From: Chloroflexota bacterium
GTDB lineage: Bacteria > Chloroflexota > Dehalococcoidia > Bin125
Length of the DNA: 64,000 bases
Direction: 5' to 3'
Assembly (NCBI GenBank): GCA_009838735.1
Contig: VXQZ01000049.1
Span: 1 to 64,000, forward strand
The position numbers and the translations under genes were made by a program. Each line of letters begins with the position of its first letter. Position 1 is the stretch's first letter. Below are positions 48,378 through 57,174 of this stretch, one piece after another. The notes under the pieces were generated by a model. It did not search any database and was not told where the DNA came from. It saw nothing but the letters and a program-made list of their open reading frames with translations.

Positions 48378-50009
48378 TCAGTTGTCGCCGTCCCCAGCGT
48401 CATCTCCTGAATCGCCACTGTCGGATCCATCGTGCTCCGCGCTATCACTGCCGGTCAGATAGCGCTCCTTGATTTCCGGGGGGATCAGCCCGCTCAGCAC
48501 GCGTTGCATCTGTTCGGCATCGGCGATCTGCGGTTCGATCAGCATCGCCATCCCGTTGAACAGCGTGACCGGATCGAGTCTCATGCGCTCGATCAGCAAC
48601 GCGCCCATGACGCCCAAGTAGGTCTGGACCAGCGGGTGGTCGTAGATGGCGAACATGATCTTGCCTTCCTCAACCCACTTGGCGAAGCCGAGGTTGAACC
48701 CGAAGGTGGCCAGCGGAACCTCGGGGTCGGGCCACTGCGCCCGGAGGACGGCGGAGCCGACAGAATCGGAGAGTGCCATCACGGCGCCGATGTCGCCCTG
48801 GGCGTACCGTTCGAGCACTGCCTCGGCGGCGTCCCGGCCTTCGTGGCTCCAGGTCTCGACTTCTCCGTTGGCGTAGGTCGCCGCGAGACCGTCACAGCGC
48901 TCCTGCAGACCGATGTTGTTGGCCTCGTGAATGACGCACAGGATCGTGCCCTCGGTGCCTTCACGGTTGAACTGTTGACCGGCGACCTCACCGGCGCGGC
49001 GATCGTCGAGGCCGATGTGGAAGCTGGTGCCAACATCAGCGGCGGCGTGGACGCCGGAGTTGAAGGACATGACCGGGATGCCGGCCGCCTTCGCCTCTGC
49101 AATCGCTGGCGCCAGATCCTCCGGCGAAACCAACGTGGTCGCAATCGAGACGGCGCCGTCCTCGACGCACTGCCGAATCGCATCGGCCTGGTCTGAAACC
49201 TGACTGAACGACTGAGCGCGCACGTTGATGCCGAGGGCTGCCCCAGCAATGATCGCGGAGTCGGAAGCCTGACCCCAGAAGAAGTCCTGTCCGCCGTGGC
49301 TGATCACGCAGAACAGATCGTCGCCGGCGGGCAGCTGCGGGTCGATGGGCTCGAACCAGTAATGGACCCAGGTCCAGCCGAGATCGGGGTTGTTGAGCAA
49401 CACGTGGTCGCGAGCGAAGACGGCCGTCTCGAGTATATGGTTCGAGGTGGCCAAGATCTGCGAGATTTCGCCGGCCAGCAGGCGACGCTCCACCTCATCG
49501 GCGACCGCGTTGTAGTCGTCCGACTCGATCACATCGACGCCGGCTGGGAACGTCTCGCCGATCCCGTCGCACAACGCGCCCAGTGTGGCTTCTGAAGGAT
49601 TGACCAGGCAGAGTACCGGGGCGAGCGATTCGAGGTCGTCATCAGAATGGAATCGGCCAACGAAGTACTGCCCGTACAACCGACCGACTTCAACCAGATA
49701 GTTCTGATATTCGGTGGCGATGAACTCGGCCCGGGTGACGAGATCGAACACGACTGGAGAGCTGTATTTCACCTTCCCGACCTCTGTCTCGGGGAGCAGG
49801 AAGCGACGCTCTGGCTTCTTCGTCTCGCCCCACTCTCCGTCGTCACCGCGCTGCTGCAAGCCAATCTCGACACTGCCGTCCTGGAGCCGCTCGACCGAGA
49901 CACGAACTTCGAACTCCTCGTCTTCGCCATTCCGGTCCACGGCCCAGACTCCGCCCAGCGCCGCCGCTCCGATCAGCGTGCCGAGCAGAAGAACAATCAA
50001 TGTCCGCAT
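48378..50009 (-). CDS. anchored binding-like protein with WGERxLP-type module and half-domain remnant
   Basis: 543 residues. Residues 3-22 are the membrane anchor (LIVLLLGTLIGAAALGGVW). Residues 35-88 are the module (core WGETKKP). Residues 131-200 (PVLCLVNPSEATLGALCDGI and following) match the second lobe of the binding domain found later in the same protein (TILCVIHEANNIGLQERCDGL). Residues 232 to about 505 are a complete binding domain (LFCVISHGGQDFFWGQ, IRQCVEDGA, SIATTLVSPED, MSFNSG). Thus the first unit has lost its first lobe. The C-terminal 26 residues are Asp, Gly and Ser rich. Paralogue of the next gene upstream. No transporter is adjacent. Confidence 0.85.
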   Translation of the reverse strand: MRTLIVLLLGTLIGAAALGGVWAVDRNGEDEEFEVRVSVERLQDGSVEIGLQQRGDDGEWGETKKPERRFLLPETEVGKVKYSSPVVFDLVTRAEFIATEYQNYLVEVGRLYGQYFVGRFHSDDDLESLAPVLCLVNPSEATLGALCDGIGETFPAGVDVIESDDYNAVADEVERRLLAGEISQILATSNHILETAVFARDHVLLNNPDLGWTWVHYWFEPIDPQLPAGDDLFCVISHGGQDFFWGQASDSAIIAGAALGINVRAQSFSQVSDQADAIRQCVEDGAVSIATTLVSPEDLAPAIAEAKAAGIPVMSFNSGVHAAADVGTSFHIGLDDRRAGEVAGQQFNREGTEGTILCVIHEANNIGLQERCDGLAATYANGEVETWSHEGRDAAEAVLERYAQGDIGAVMALSDSVGSAVLRAQWPDPEVPLATFGFNLGFAKWVEEGKIMFAIYDHPLVQTYLGVMGALLIERMRLDPVTLFNGMAMLIEPQIADAEQMQRVLSGLIPPEIKERYLTGSDSAEHDGSDSGDSGDDAGDGDN

Positions 50010-50116
50010 CTCGCCATTCCTCTCTCTGGCCGCGCAACGGGTCGGCGCGCGCCGTGATTCTCAAGCGATTGGCGACCGGTAGCCGCCCTGGTTCGGGTTA
50101 TGCAATCAATTGAAGC

Positions 50117-51652
50117 CTATTCCTGCCATTCGGTCAGGGAATCGAGCAAGGCCTGCATTTCTTCGGCGTTGACGATCGTCGGCGTGATGAGCATCTGGGC
50201 GCTGTTGAAGTAGGACATCGGATCGATCCGCAGGCGCTCGGTCAACAATGCGCCGACGGCGGCCAGGTAGGACTGGATCTCGGGATGGTCGAAGATGGCG
50301 AACATGAGCCTCCCGTCGGCGACGTACTCGGCGACGGTCCGGCTGAAACCGAACGTCGCGCCCTTCACGTTGAGCCGCGAATCGAAGATGGCGCTGCGGA
50401 TCTCGACGCCGATCGACGACGACAGACCGAGCACAGCGCTGACGTCACCTTCATCTAGTCGCGCGTGCAACTCCTCGACCGTGGTGTCACGATCGGTCAT
50501 GCTCCAGCGTTCGACAGTCCCGTTGAAGCTCTCCGTGAGCCCGTCGCAGCGGTCGTGGAGTCCCTGGTTTTCCGGCTCATGGATGACGCAGAGCACGTTG
50601 CCCTCAATGCCCCGTCGGTTGAACTCCTCGCCAGCCACGCGGCCGGCCACAAGATCGTCAAGCGAAATGTGCAGGGCGGTGCCCACCTCGGCGGCATCTT
50701 CAGCGCCCGAGTTGTAGGAGATTACGGGAATGCCCGCGGCGATTGCATGGCGGACCGCCGGTTGCATTGCTTCGGGATCGGCGAGGGTGGTGGCGATGGC
50801 GACCGCGCCGTCGGCTACGCAGCGTCGGACGGCATCGGCCTGCGCGGCGCTGTTGGTGTAGACCTCGTTGCGCACGTTGATTCCGAGCATGCCGGCGGCG
50901 GCGACAGACGACTCGGCCGCCAGGCCCCAGAACAGGTCTTCGTCGCTGCCGTGACTAATCACGCAATGCAAATTGTTCGGCGGGGGCAGATGCGGATCAA
51001 TCAGCTCGATCCAGTAGCTCCAGGGAATGAATCGGCGGGTCGCCTCGCGCGCCTCGTCGACGATGTTGGCAGTGGGCACGCTTGTGGCGAAGAGTGCCCC
51101 GAGTTCCCGATCTTCCAACAGCCTCGTTTCCAACTCGACTCGGAAGTCGTCGTAGTCGCTGACCTCCCAGCGCTCGACTTCGCCACCGTAGGTTGACTCG
51201 ATGCCGTCGCAGTAACTGCCAAATCCGGGATCATTGAGGTCATTGACGCAGAGCATCCTGGGAAGGTCCCCGGCGCCACCAAGTCGCTCGTGGAAGCGCA
51301 GGGCCGATTCTTGTCCGGAGGCGAAGAGATATTCCGCGTAGGCACCCGCGACGGTCTCGTAACGGCTGTCCGTATCGACGATCACGACGGAACTGTGCAA
51401 CGGGCGGTCAGCCCGGGCACCGGCGAGCAGGAAGCGATGCTCCGGCCGGAGCGTCTCGCCCCATTCGCCACTCACTTCGCGCTGCTGCAGCCCAACCTCG
51501 ACATCTCCGCTGGCGTGGCGCTCAACGATGATGCGTACGTCGACGGCGCCATCGGGATCGTCGGGAGTGTTGGCCACATTCGCCCAAACCGCCCCCAGTG
51601 TCGCGGCGCCCAGGATGAACCCCAATGCGACCCAGATGAGATTTCGCATCAT
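50117..51652 (-). CDS. anchored binding-like protein with WGERxLP-type module and half-domain remnant (paralogue)
   Basis: 511 residues from ATG 51652, preferred because GAAAGG lies 6-7 nt upstream; a GTG at 51658 is also in frame. Residues 5-25 form the anchor and residues 38-92 the module (core WGETLRP). Residues 131-205 are the leftover second lobe (RMLCVNDLNDPGFGSYCDGI), and residues 227-511 a full binding domain (LHCVISHGSDEDLFWG, VRRCVADGA, AIATTLADPEA, ISYNSG, VLCVIHEPENQGLHDRCDGL). Same architecture as the 48378 protein, without the acidic tail. The pair lies in tandem, with a 107-bp gap. Ligand unknown. Confidence 0.85.
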   Translation of the reverse strand: MMRNLIWVALGFILGAATLGAVWANVANTPDDPDGAVDVRIIVERHASGDVEVGLQQREVSGEWGETLRPEHRFLLAGARADRPLHSSVVIVDTDSRYETVAGAYAEYLFASGQESALRFHERLGGAGDLPRMLCVNDLNDPGFGSYCDGIESTYGGEVERWEVSDYDDFRVELETRLLEDRELGALFATSVPTANIVDEAREATRRFIPWSYWIELIDPHLPPPNNLHCVISHGSDEDLFWGLAAESSVAAAGMLGINVRNEVYTNSAAQADAVRRCVADGAVAIATTLADPEAMQPAVRHAIAAGIPVISYNSGAEDAAEVGTALHISLDDLVAGRVAGEEFNRRGIEGNVLCVIHEPENQGLHDRCDGLTESFNGTVERWSMTDRDTTVEELHARLDEGDVSAVLGLSSSIGVEIRSAIFDSRLNVKGATFGFSRTVAEYVADGRLMFAIFDHPEIQSYLAAVGALLTERLRIDPMSYFNSAQMLITPTIVNAEEMQALLDSLTEWQE

Positions 51653-51830
51653 ATTCACCTTTCGTTACGTCGAGTAGTTCGACGCATCCGTATCGTACCG
51701 AGAACGATCGGCGTGCAGAATCGAGTACTGCGGTCCGGATTCACGGCCAATCTGATGTTCCCTGGTGCGAGTGGTCGATCAACGACCGGGAGCGCTTATC
51801 CTGCCGACGGCGCAATCGGGCAATCAGTTC

Positions 51831-51852
51831 GTTGACAACCTTGATGGTCAAC
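51831..51852. promoter_or_regulatory. inverted repeat GTTGAC-N10-GTCAAC upstream of the SDR operon
   Basis: Perfect hexamer inverted repeat (51831-51836 with 51847-51852), 26 bp before the ATG of the SDR gene. The first arm overlaps a TTGACA that could be a -35 element. Looks like an operator for a dimeric regulator; no regulator gene is adjacent. Confidence 0.4.
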
Positions 51853-51877
51853 ACTTCAGAATTGAGAGGCGGATGCT

Positions 51878-52684
51878 ATGGCTGGTGCACTTGAAGGTAA
51901 GGCGGCTCTGATCACTGGTGGAGCCAGTGGGATCGGCGCAGCCTGTGCGATTCGCTTCGCTCAAGAGGGCGCGGACGTGCTGCTGGCCGACCTGCTGCCG
52001 CATCGGGCGGCCGACACGGTGGCGGCAGTCGAAGCGCTCGGCAAGCGTGCGGTGGTGGTCGAGTGCGACACCTCGACCGAGGCCGCCAATGACGCCGCGG
52101 CCCAGGCATGCGCCGACGAATTCGGCCGGCTCGATGTGGTTGTAGCTGCGGCGGGCATCTCGAATGCCGAGTACGTCTCCGGCGAGACCACGGAGCTCGG
52201 CGACGACCGGACGGCGTCGTTCATCACCAACCAGAACGTCGAGCACTGGGAGAAGGTGATGGCGGTTAATCTGACCGGCGTGATGATGACCGACCGGTCG
52301 TGCGCCAGGAAAATGATCGAACTCGGCAACGGCGGATCGATCATCAACATCGCGTCGATCATGGCCAAGTTTCCCCAGCCTGGGGCGGCGAACTACTGCG
52401 TCTCCAAGGCCGGCGTCTGGATGCTGACCAAAGTGCTGGCCCAGGAGCTGGTGCAGGACGGAATCCGCGTCAACGCGATTGGCCCCGGCTTCATCGAGAC
52501 GCCGATGACGGAAGCCATTTCGGGCAACGAGGAACTCAATCAGTGGGTTCTCAGCCTGACCCCGATGCGGCGCTTCGGGCAGCCCGAGGAAATCGCCAAA
52601 GTGGCGCTGTTCCTGGCCTCGGAGGAGGCGTCCTACGTCACGGGGGAGATCATCCATCCGGACGGCGGGTGGTTCACGGAGTAA
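51878..52684 (+). CDS. short-chain dehydrogenase/reductase
   Basis: 268 residues; first gene of a plus-strand operon. TGGASGIG at 13-20, Asp38 after strand 2 (LLADLL, suggesting NAD), an insertion at about 99-118 (VSGETTELGDDRTASFITNQ) not present in most SDRs, and catalytic Ser160, Tyr173 and Lys177. The C-terminal EIIHPDGGWFTE is typical. GAGAGGCGG lies upstream of the ATG. It is followed at 75 bp by an M20 amidohydrolase, and then two glyoxalase-like proteins and an LLM oxidoreductase, so it likely oxidises an alcohol intermediate of that pathway. Confidence 0.92.
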   Translation: MAGALEGKAALITGGASGIGAACAIRFAQEGADVLLADLLPHRAADTVAAVEALGKRAVVVECDTSTEAANDAAAQACADEFGRLDVVVAAAGISNAEYVSGETTELGDDRTASFITNQNVEHWEKVMAVNLTGVMMTDRSCARKMIELGNGGSIINIASIMAKFPQPGAANYCVSKAGVWMLTKVLAQELVQDGIRVNAIGPGFIETPMTEAISGNEELNQWVLSLTPMRRFGQPEEIAKVALFLASEEASYVTGEIIHPDGGWFTE

Positions 52685-52759
52685 GTTGGATCTGCGGCCG
52701 GATGGACCAGCCGAGGATTCCCCATCTCAAACGGGGACTGGGAGCGTTGGGAGACTGAG

Positions 52760-53941
52760 ATGTCACTCTGGGACATTGCCTCACAGACGATCGATGCATC
52801 GTCGGAGTCGTTGCGCGCTCTGAGTCTTGATATTCACGCTCATCCCGAGGAGAACTATGAGGAGGTGCACGCTCACGCGGCGCTGACCTCGTGGTTGACG
52901 GACGCCGGATTCAGCGTGACGCCCTCCGCCTACGGGATGGAGACGGCGTTTGAGGCGACGCGCGGGTCGGGAGGACCAACGATTGCCGTGCTCAGCGAAT
53001 ACGACGCGCTGCCGGGGATCGGCCACGCCTGCGGGCACAACTTGATCGCCATCTCCGGCGTCGCGGCCGGCCTCGGGGTGGCGGAGGCTCTTGAGCGTGA
53101 GGGTGTTGAGGGCACCATTCGGGTGCTGGGATCGCCGGCCGAAGAAGGCGGCGGCGGCAAGATTCGGCTGATTGACGAAGGCGCCTTCGAGGATGTCGGC
53201 GCAGCGATGATGATCCATCCCGGCACGGGCAACATCATCTATCCGTTCGTGCTGGCAATCGATACCTGTTTTGTCGAGTTCCGTGGCAAGAACGCGCATG
53301 CCGCCGGCGCGCCCTGGGAGGGCCGTAACGCCCTCGATGCCCTGGTGTTGGCCTACCAGGCAATCGGACTGCTGCGTCAGCAGTCTCATCCAACCGTTCG
53401 GATCCACGGCAAGATTCATCACGGCGGCGATAAGCCGAACATCATTCCCGACTACGCCCAGGCCGAGTTTTACGTCCGTGCGCCGCAGGAAGATCGTCTG
53501 GACGAAATGATCAGGCGAGTCGAGGACTGCTTTGCGGGCGCAGCGCGAGCGGCGAACTGCGAATGGTCCGTCGAGTGGCAGGCAGGCGAGCGATACAGCA
53601 ACATGGCCAGCAACGGACCGCTGGCCCAGGCTTATGGACGACGCTGGCTCGACCTGGGTGTGGAAGCCGCCGACCTCGACGGCGGCGTGCAGGGCAGCTT
53701 CGGCTCGACCGACATGGGCAACGTCTCGCACGTGGTGCCCTCGATTCACCCGTTGTACCTGATCCCGCATGAGAGTGGTAACCACACCCCGCAGTTCACG
53801 GCGGCAGCCGCCTCGGATGAGGGCCATCAGTTGACCCTGACGGCGACCAAAGCGATGGCGCACGCGGCGCTCGACTGGCTGACGGATCCCGACCTTCGCG
53901 ATCAGGCGCTGGCCGATTTTGAAGCGACCCACGGAAACTGA
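52760..53941 (+). CDS. M20-family amidohydrolase (aminoacylase/AbgB-like)
   Basis: 393 residues; cleaves an amide such as N-acyl amino acid or p-aminobenzoyl-type conjugates. Metal site landmarks: EYDALPGIGHACGHN at 80-94, SPAEEGGGG with the catalytic Glu at 128-129, IHPG, and a dimerisation-type GKNAHAAGAPWEGRNALDA. The C-terminal STDMGNVSHVVPSIHP completes the metal site. Length fits the AbgB/PM20D2 subgroup (about 390-440). It sits second in the operon; the next gene starts 11 bp later. The substrate is probably an amide-linked compound that then feeds the following glyoxalase-like and oxidoreductase steps. Confidence 0.92.
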   Translation: MSLWDIASQTIDASSESLRALSLDIHAHPEENYEEVHAHAALTSWLTDAGFSVTPSAYGMETAFEATRGSGGPTIAVLSEYDALPGIGHACGHNLIAISGVAAGLGVAEALEREGVEGTIRVLGSPAEEGGGGKIRLIDEGAFEDVGAAMMIHPGTGNIIYPFVLAIDTCFVEFRGKNAHAAGAPWEGRNALDALVLAYQAIGLLRQQSHPTVRIHGKIHHGGDKPNIIPDYAQAEFYVRAPQEDRLDEMIRRVEDCFAGAARAANCEWSVEWQAGERYSNMASNGPLAQAYGRRWLDLGVEAADLDGGVQGSFGSTDMGNVSHVVPSIHPLYLIPHESGNHTPQFTAAAASDEGHQLTLTATKAMAHAALDWLTDPDLRDQALADFEATHGN

Positions 53942-53952
53942 GGAGCCAGACG

Positions 53953-54579
53953 ATGCTCGATCACATCGTTCTCGCGACACCGGACGTGCAGGCCACGGTT
54001 GACGAGATCGCGGCGGCAACCGGTGTTCGGGCCGGGCTAGGTGGCCGCTTCACCCAGATGGGCGCCTATAACCATCTGCTCGCACTGCAACACGGCGCCT
54101 ACCTTGAGATCATCGGGCCCGATCCCGAGCACCAGGGGGGCGGCTCAATGCCGTTTGGCCTGGACCCACAATCAGGCAGAGGCGCGCATATCCCACACTG
54201 GTGTTGGAAAGGCAATGAGCGGATCGACGAGCTTGCCGATGCGGCCAGGACCGCCGGTTACGACCTCGGTGACGTCGTCCCACTTGGACGAGATCTGCCT
54301 GACGGAGGACGCCTCGACTGGCGGCTCACGATCGGTACCTGGCCGCCGCACCTGGGTGGGCTGATTCCGTTCCTGATCGACTGGGGCGACGCGCCGCATC
54401 CATCCACGACCGCGGTCCAGGGCGTGACGCTCGCGTCCTGGCACGGCGAGCACCCCGACCTCGACACCGTCCGTGCGGCGCATCAGGTGATGGGCATCGA
54501 GATCGACCTGCGGGAAGCCAACGAGCCGGCCCTGGTCGCCACGTTCCAGGGGCCTGAGGGCTCGATCACCTATCGCTAG
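53953..54579 (+). CDS. glyoxalase-like (VOC superfamily) domain protein, copy 1
   Basis: 208 residues. LDHIVLATPDVQATVDEIAAATGVRAGLGGRF and YNHLLALQHGAYLEIIGPDPE are the Glyoxalase_3-like opening (betaalphabetabetabeta fold, His3 or His4 and Glu as metal-type residues). The second half has RLDWRLTIGTWPPHLGGLIPFLIDWGD and a C-terminal EPALVATFQGPEGSITYR. VOC proteins include ring-cleaving dioxygenases, epimerases and resistance proteins; this subgroup has no fixed role. Tandem with a paralogue 20 bp downstream. Confidence 0.85.
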   Translation: MLDHIVLATPDVQATVDEIAAATGVRAGLGGRFTQMGAYNHLLALQHGAYLEIIGPDPEHQGGGSMPFGLDPQSGRGAHIPHWCWKGNERIDELADAARTAGYDLGDVVPLGRDLPDGGRLDWRLTIGTWPPHLGGLIPFLIDWGDAPHPSTTAVQGVTLASWHGEHPDLDTVRAAHQVMGIEIDLREANEPALVATFQGPEGSITYR

Positions 54580-54599
54580 CAGGCGCGGGAAAGACTGTC

Positions 54600-55229
54600 A
54601 TGCTGGACCACATCGTTCTTGCCTCGCCCGACGTACAGGCTTCGGTCGCCGAGATCGAGGCTGCGATCGGTCTGCGCCCCGAACTCGGCGGCCACTTTCC
54701 GGGGCGCGGCGTGTACAACCATCTGCTCGCACTGCAGGACGACGCCTACCTGGAAATCATCGGTCCCGACCCGGAGCAAGCCGATCACGAGGGTGTGTTG
54801 CCGTTCGGGATGCACGACTTCGGGGACAAGGGCGCGCATGTGCCGCACTGGTGCTTCAAGGCCGGCGCCGACATCGAACAACGCGTGGCGGCCGCGAAGG
54901 CGGCCGGCTACGACATCGGCGAGGTTGGACCGCTGGGCCGGGTGCTGGCGGACGGGACGCGGCTTGACTGGCGCTTGACCCGCACCATCTGGCCGCCGCT
55001 TCTGGGTGGACTGATGCCGTTCCTGATCGACTGGGGCGACGCCCGGCATCCGTCAACGACTGCTGTCAAGGGCGCGCATCTCGCGTCGTGGCACGGCGAG
55101 CATCCTGACATTGACGCGGTGCGAAGGGCTCACGAAGCGCTGGGCGTTGAACTTGAACTCCGCAAAGGCCCTGAGCCTGCGCTGGTCGCGGTGATCGAGG
55201 GACCTGAGGGCTCAATCACGCTGCGTTAG
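54600..55229 (+). CDS. glyoxalase-like (VOC superfamily) domain protein, copy 2
   Basis: 209 residues, agreeing with copy 1 over its whole length (LDHIVLASPDVQASVAEIEAAIG, YNHLLALQDDAYLEIIGPDPE, LDWRLTRTIWPPLLGGLMPFLIDWGD, ALVAVIEGPEGSITLR). The two differ mainly in the central loop. VOC proteins often act as dimers of two-domain chains, so this pair may form a heterodimer or act on related intermediates. Next gene, an LLM oxidoreductase, starts 23 bp later. Confidence 0.85.
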   Translation: MLDHIVLASPDVQASVAEIEAAIGLRPELGGHFPGRGVYNHLLALQDDAYLEIIGPDPEQADHEGVLPFGMHDFGDKGAHVPHWCFKAGADIEQRVAAAKAAGYDIGEVGPLGRVLADGTRLDWRLTRTIWPPLLGGLMPFLIDWGDARHPSTTAVKGAHLASWHGEHPDIDAVRRAHEALGVELELRKGPEPALVAVIEGPEGSITLR

Positions 55230-55252
55230 CTCGCGGCAGAGAGGAATGGACG

Positions 55253-56311
55253 ATGAAACTCGGACTGTCGCTCGGTTACTCGGGCGCATACATGTCATTG
55301 CCGGTCGACCTGGTCAGGAAGGCGGAGGAGTTGGGCTACGACTCGGTCTGGACTGCTGAGGCGTACGGCTCGGACGCGTTTTCGCCGCTGGCGTATCTCG
55401 CGGCCGTCACCGAGAAGATTCGGCTGGGCACCGGCGTGATTCAGCTCGCGGGGCGGACGGCTGCCAACGCTGCGATGACGGCAGCGACGATCGATGCGCT
55501 AGCCGGGGGCGACCGCGTCATCCTCGGTATCGGCGTGTCGGGACCACAGATCGTCGAGGGCTGGTACGGCGAGCCCTGGGGTAAGCCCAACACACGAATT
55601 CGAGATTACGTCGCAATCATTCGCAAGATCCTCGCCCGCGAAGAACCGGTGGTACACGACGGCAAGGAAATCTCGCTGCCGTACCAGGGACCCGGCAGCG
55701 CCGGTCTGGCGAAGCCGCTCAAATCGATCCTGCACATGAATCCCAACATTCCGATCTGGTTGGGCACGGGCACCGAGATGAACGTGCGCATGACCGGCGA
55801 GGTCGCGGACGGCTGGTTGCCGCTCGGCCTGACGCCGTACAACGCCGATCTGTTCGAGCCCTGGGTCGAGCAGGGATTCCAGCGTTCAGAGGCGAAGACG
55901 GGGTCGCCCAAGTGGTGGCCCGACTTCGAAGTGCAATCGTCGGCCGAGGTCGAAATCACCGACGACCTGCGCGACGCGTTCCGCAAAATGAAGCCGAATG
56001 TTGCGCTCTACGTCGGAGGAATGGGCCACAAGACGCTTAACTTCCACAAGATGTCGATGATTCGGCGCGGCTATGGCGACGCCGCCGAGCGGATCCAGGA
56101 GCTTTATCTCGCCGGCCGCAAGGCCGAGGCGATTGAAGAGGTCCCGGAGGAGTTTCTCGACGAACAGGCATTGCTCGGTTCGCCGGACCGGATTCGGGAG
56201 CGTTACCAGGCCTGGGCGGACAGTTACATCACCGGCCTGACGGTCAGGACGAATCAGCCTGAGGCGATCGAGCTGATGGCCGACCTGGCAAAAGAATCGT
56301 CGGGCGCCTAG
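55253..56311 (+). CDS. LLM-class F420-dependent oxidoreductase
   Basis: 352 residues, starting MKLGLSLGYSGAYMSLPVDLVRKAEELGYDSVWTAEAYGSD, the pattern of F420-dependent enzymes such as those in the Mer/FGD group. Also LAAVTEKIRLGTGVIQLAGRT, DALAGGDRVILGIGVSGPQIVEGWYGEPWGKPNTR and IWLGTGTEMNVRMTGEVADGWLPLG. It differs from the four other LLM proteins here, which lack this opening. It closes the five-gene plus-strand operon (SDR, M20, two glyoxalase-like, this). Redox of an acyl or ring intermediate is likely; F420 use is inferred from subgroup only. Confidence 0.9.
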   Translation: MKLGLSLGYSGAYMSLPVDLVRKAEELGYDSVWTAEAYGSDAFSPLAYLAAVTEKIRLGTGVIQLAGRTAANAAMTAATIDALAGGDRVILGIGVSGPQIVEGWYGEPWGKPNTRIRDYVAIIRKILAREEPVVHDGKEISLPYQGPGSAGLAKPLKSILHMNPNIPIWLGTGTEMNVRMTGEVADGWLPLGLTPYNADLFEPWVEQGFQRSEAKTGSPKWWPDFEVQSSAEVEITDDLRDAFRKMKPNVALYVGGMGHKTLNFHKMSMIRRGYGDAAERIQELYLAGRKAEAIEEVPEEFLDEQALLGSPDRIRERYQAWADSYITGLTVRTNQPEAIELMADLAKESSGA

Positions 56312-56328
56312 CGCCTAACGCCGAGCGC

Positions 56329-57066
56329 CTAGTCGATACCGGCGATCTCGACCAGGCCCGCGTTGTATTGGTCGTGTCGACGCACCCAGGCCATACCCCA
56401 GGGCAAGTCAGCCTCGTCTCGTCCCTTCGGCAGCACATCGAGGAATCGGTAGGTGCCGATGAAGTCTTCCAGCCCGCGGGCATAGGTCGAATAGGTGTGG
56501 AAGATATCCCCGGTCTCGTCCTTACAGAACACGGAGAGGCCCGGAGCCTCACCGCCGTCGAACTGTGACTGGAGCGCGTAGTTGTACTCTCGACGACTCG
56601 CCTCGACCTCGTCGTCGGAGAACGAAACGCCGTAATCGAAGTTGAAGCTATTGGCGTTGGACGACAACCACCTGAAGCTCCAGCCCATTCGCTCGCGATA
56701 GGACTCCAACAGATCCAATGGCGCGCGCGAGATTGCGGCGAAGGCGGTGTCGCGTTGTTCGATGTGAATCGTGATGGGGTTGAAGTGGTCGGCCAGGAAC
56801 GAACAGGAGATGCAGCCTTCATCCCAGTCAGGACCGAACATGAAGTGGTAGACGATCAGCTGGCTGGCCTCACCGAACAGATCCGACAGGGATTGCGGGC
56901 CGCTGGGACCATCGAAGATGTAGTCGGTCTCGACTCGCTCCCAGGGAAGCGCCCGCCGAGCCTCAACAATCTCATCACGGAGACGGGTGAACTCCTTCTC
57001 CCGGCGCAACAGGTCTCGCCGAGCGTCGGTCCATTCCTGGTGCGATACGACTGGTTGCCTCGGCAT
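56329..57066 (-). CDS. DUF899 thioredoxin-like protein
   Basis: 245 residues from ATG 57066 (MPRQPVVSHQEW). Typical DUF899 landmarks: an N-terminal helix with LLRREKEFTRLRDEI, YIFDGPSGPQSLSDLFGEASQLIVYHFMFGPDWDEGCISCSFLADHF (with the CxxC-like CISC at about 92-95), FRWLSSNANSFNFDYGV, and GLSVFCKDETGDIFHTYSTYARG. The fold is predicted thioredoxin-like, with no confirmed activity. It converges on the LLM operon and diverges from the LEH-like gene. Confidence 0.85.
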   Translation of the reverse strand: MPRQPVVSHQEWTDARRDLLRREKEFTRLRDEIVEARRALPWERVETDYIFDGPSGPQSLSDLFGEASQLIVYHFMFGPDWDEGCISCSFLADHFNPITIHIEQRDTAFAAISRAPLDLLESYRERMGWSFRWLSSNANSFNFDYGVSFSDDEVEASRREYNYALQSQFDGGEAPGLSVFCKDETGDIFHTYSTYARGLEDFIGTYRFLDVLPKGRDEADLPWGMAWVRRHDQYNAGLVEIAGID

Positions 57067-57174
57067 CTTGTGGCCCTTCCATCGTGACGAACGTCCGTGC
57101 GGACATGACAAAGATACCTCGAATCGACCTTCTACACTGCGCACGCGCCCAACTGATGAAGAGAGGAATCACTT

